NCBI GenBank assembly: GCA_013375405.1
Contig: JABXJU010000251.1
Location: 1-5,611, forward strand
From: Candidatus Helarchaeota archaeon
Lineage (GTDB): Archaea; Asgardarchaeota; Lokiarchaeia; Helarchaeales; HEL-GB-A
Length of the DNA: 5,611 nucleotides
Direction of reading: 5' to 3'
Both the position numbers and the translations under genes were made by a program. Every line of letters starts with the position of its first letter. Position 1 is the first letter of the stretch. The notes under the pieces were generated by a model. It did not search any database and was not told the origin of the DNA. It worked only from the letters and a program-made list of their open reading frames with translations. This document shows positions 4,707-5,611 of the stretch, piece by piece.

Positions 4707-5611
4707 ATGAGCGAATATAACATGATAGAAGAGCACGCTCCAGAAAGTGAAGCCACAAAAAAGAGCCGTATAGATGTTTTTAAAAAGCCAGGAGCATCCC
4801 GGGCCGTTGCCAGTGCCAGCTGGACTATATTAATGGCCACTATTGGAGCTATTATGCTCTTTGTCTATCAAATTTACATAGGTTTTGTTTATGGGGAGGG
4901 CGGCTTAAGTTACATAACTATCACAGGGGCTATCTTTGCTTTAACGACTGCATTCAGTTCAGGTTCTGGTGCTGCATTCATCAAACTTGCGAAAGAAGCA
5001 TATACAATCGATGAGGAAAAAGGTAAAACCCGAGCAGTACAGATGGCTAAAACAAACCTTATTATTGGTCTCATTTCGAATATTGCTCTTTTCATTCTTG
5101 CATTCCTAGTAATTTCAGATCCTCTCCTTTTTATCATGATGATCGGCGCCGCCAGCGCAATTCTCATTGCATTCATACGGGATATTTTTTTGCAAATGTT
5201 TGCCATAATAAATCGATTTGATATGGCCTCGATTGTGGGTGGACTTTATGGAGTAATTGTTTTTGTATATGGATTCGTCATCATTTTCTTAGGTCTCCCA
5301 CCACAAGCTCTGGTTTTTGGCATTTTATTTATGATTTTAATAATGCTCGGGATCTCAATTTTCTTCTACCATCGGATTAAACACAAAGTAGGTCTCGGTT
5401 TCAAGGATTTATTCCTTCCATCTAAACAATATCCCCTTGATAAAACATTTGCCAAAACATATCTCAAATATGGGATTCTAACCACCCTTAGTAATTTAGT
5501 CATTTTTGGGATTTTCACACATATAGTCTTACTCATGGCATTTCTTTGTTATAATTGGGCAGGAGCTGCTTTAGGATTAACCGCAGATGTAACAACCATA
5601 AAGATGACTGA
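4707..5611 (+). CDS. Polysaccharide-flippase-like (MOP superfamily) protein, 3' end cut off
   Basis: The frame is open from the ATG at 4707 to the window edge (301 complete codons). A charged cytosolic tail of ~33 residues (IEEHAPESEATKKSR) comes before about eight spans, near residues 36-60, 68-88, 116-137, 140-163, 175-197, 200-221, 254-276 and 280 onward. The order is typical of Wzx/RfbX-type flippases of the MOP superfamily: a first helix pair, a helix ending in SGSGAAFIKLAKEA, a charged loop (DEEKGKTRA), a paired helix and then an INRFDMASIVGG loop. These proteins have about 12-14 spans and 450-550 residues, so roughly half to two thirds of the gene is here. The likely role is moving a lipid-linked glycan across the membrane for S-layer glycosylation or surface polysaccharide. 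It lies in the same direction as the EEP pair but has its own promoter-like region. Another ATG (residue 6, at 4722) is in frame; neither has a ribosome site. Another MOP or MATE-type transporter is possible. Confidence 0.7.
   Translation, partial: MSEYNMIEEHAPESEATKKSRIDVFKKPGASRAVASASWTILMATIGAIMLFVYQIYIGFVYGEGGLSYITITGAIFALTTAFSSGSGAAFIKLAKEAYTIDEEKGKTRAVQMAKTNLIIGLISNIALFILAFLVISDPLLFIMMIGAASAILIAFIRDIFLQMFAIINRFDMASIVGGLYGVIVFVYGFVIIFLGLPPQALVFGILFMILIMLGISIFFYHRIKHKVGLGFKDLFLPSKQYPLDKTFAKTYLKYGILTTLSNLVIFGIFTHIVLLMAFLCYNWAGAALGLTADVTTIKMT

Noticed and set aside
4910..5206. Minus-strand frame of 98 codons inside the flippase-like gene
   Set aside because: Antisense to a long open frame with a clear membrane-protein pattern.

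Overview
The window is AT-rich. It carries six coding regions or gene remnants and no RNA genes, CRISPR array or insertion sequence that I can see. The signals look archaeal: bare T-run terminators without an obvious GC stem, TATA-like boxes at plausible distances, and a mix of genes with Shine-Dalgarno (SD) sites and genes that look leaderless. The gene content (short orphan proteins, multi-span membrane proteins, a flippase-like protein, and a membrane protein paired with an EEP-domain enzyme) would suit an Asgard-type archaeon. That assignment is inference; a low-GC bacterium is not excluded.

Left part (1-1076): an orphan gene (170-703) whose frame stays open upstream without a usable start. 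A T6 run probably marks a frameshift that separates it from a well-placed ATG at 79. A 28-bp imperfect tandem duplication covers its stop codon. It is followed by an open frame without a start that would encode a hydrophobic peptide (728-991), possibly a gene remnant.

Middle (1051-2450): a small gene on the minus strand (1077-1286) with an SGK...ASTxGN...GLNxY signature and its own TATA-like box, SD and T-run terminator. It is divergent from a nine-span DMT/NIPA-like membrane transporter (1512-2414).

Right part (2451-5611): a 12-span membrane protein (2515-3792) overlaps by one base a membrane-anchored endonuclease/exonuclease/phosphatase-fold enzyme with a full active site (3792-4637). The two are clearly co-translated and look like a split, two-gene counterpart of the membrane-plus-EEP architecture of eukaryotic CWH43/PGAP2IP, a GPI-lipid remodelling factor. 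A short frame with a strong SD overlaps the start of the membrane gene. After a T-run terminator comes a polysaccharide-flippase-like (MOP superfamily) protein that runs off the right edge.

The theme of the right half is the membrane and cell surface: lipid or glycolipid head-group chemistry outside the membrane (EEP pair) next to a putative lipid-linked glycan flippase. The most interesting items are the split CWH43-like pair and the apparent frameshift in the first gene.
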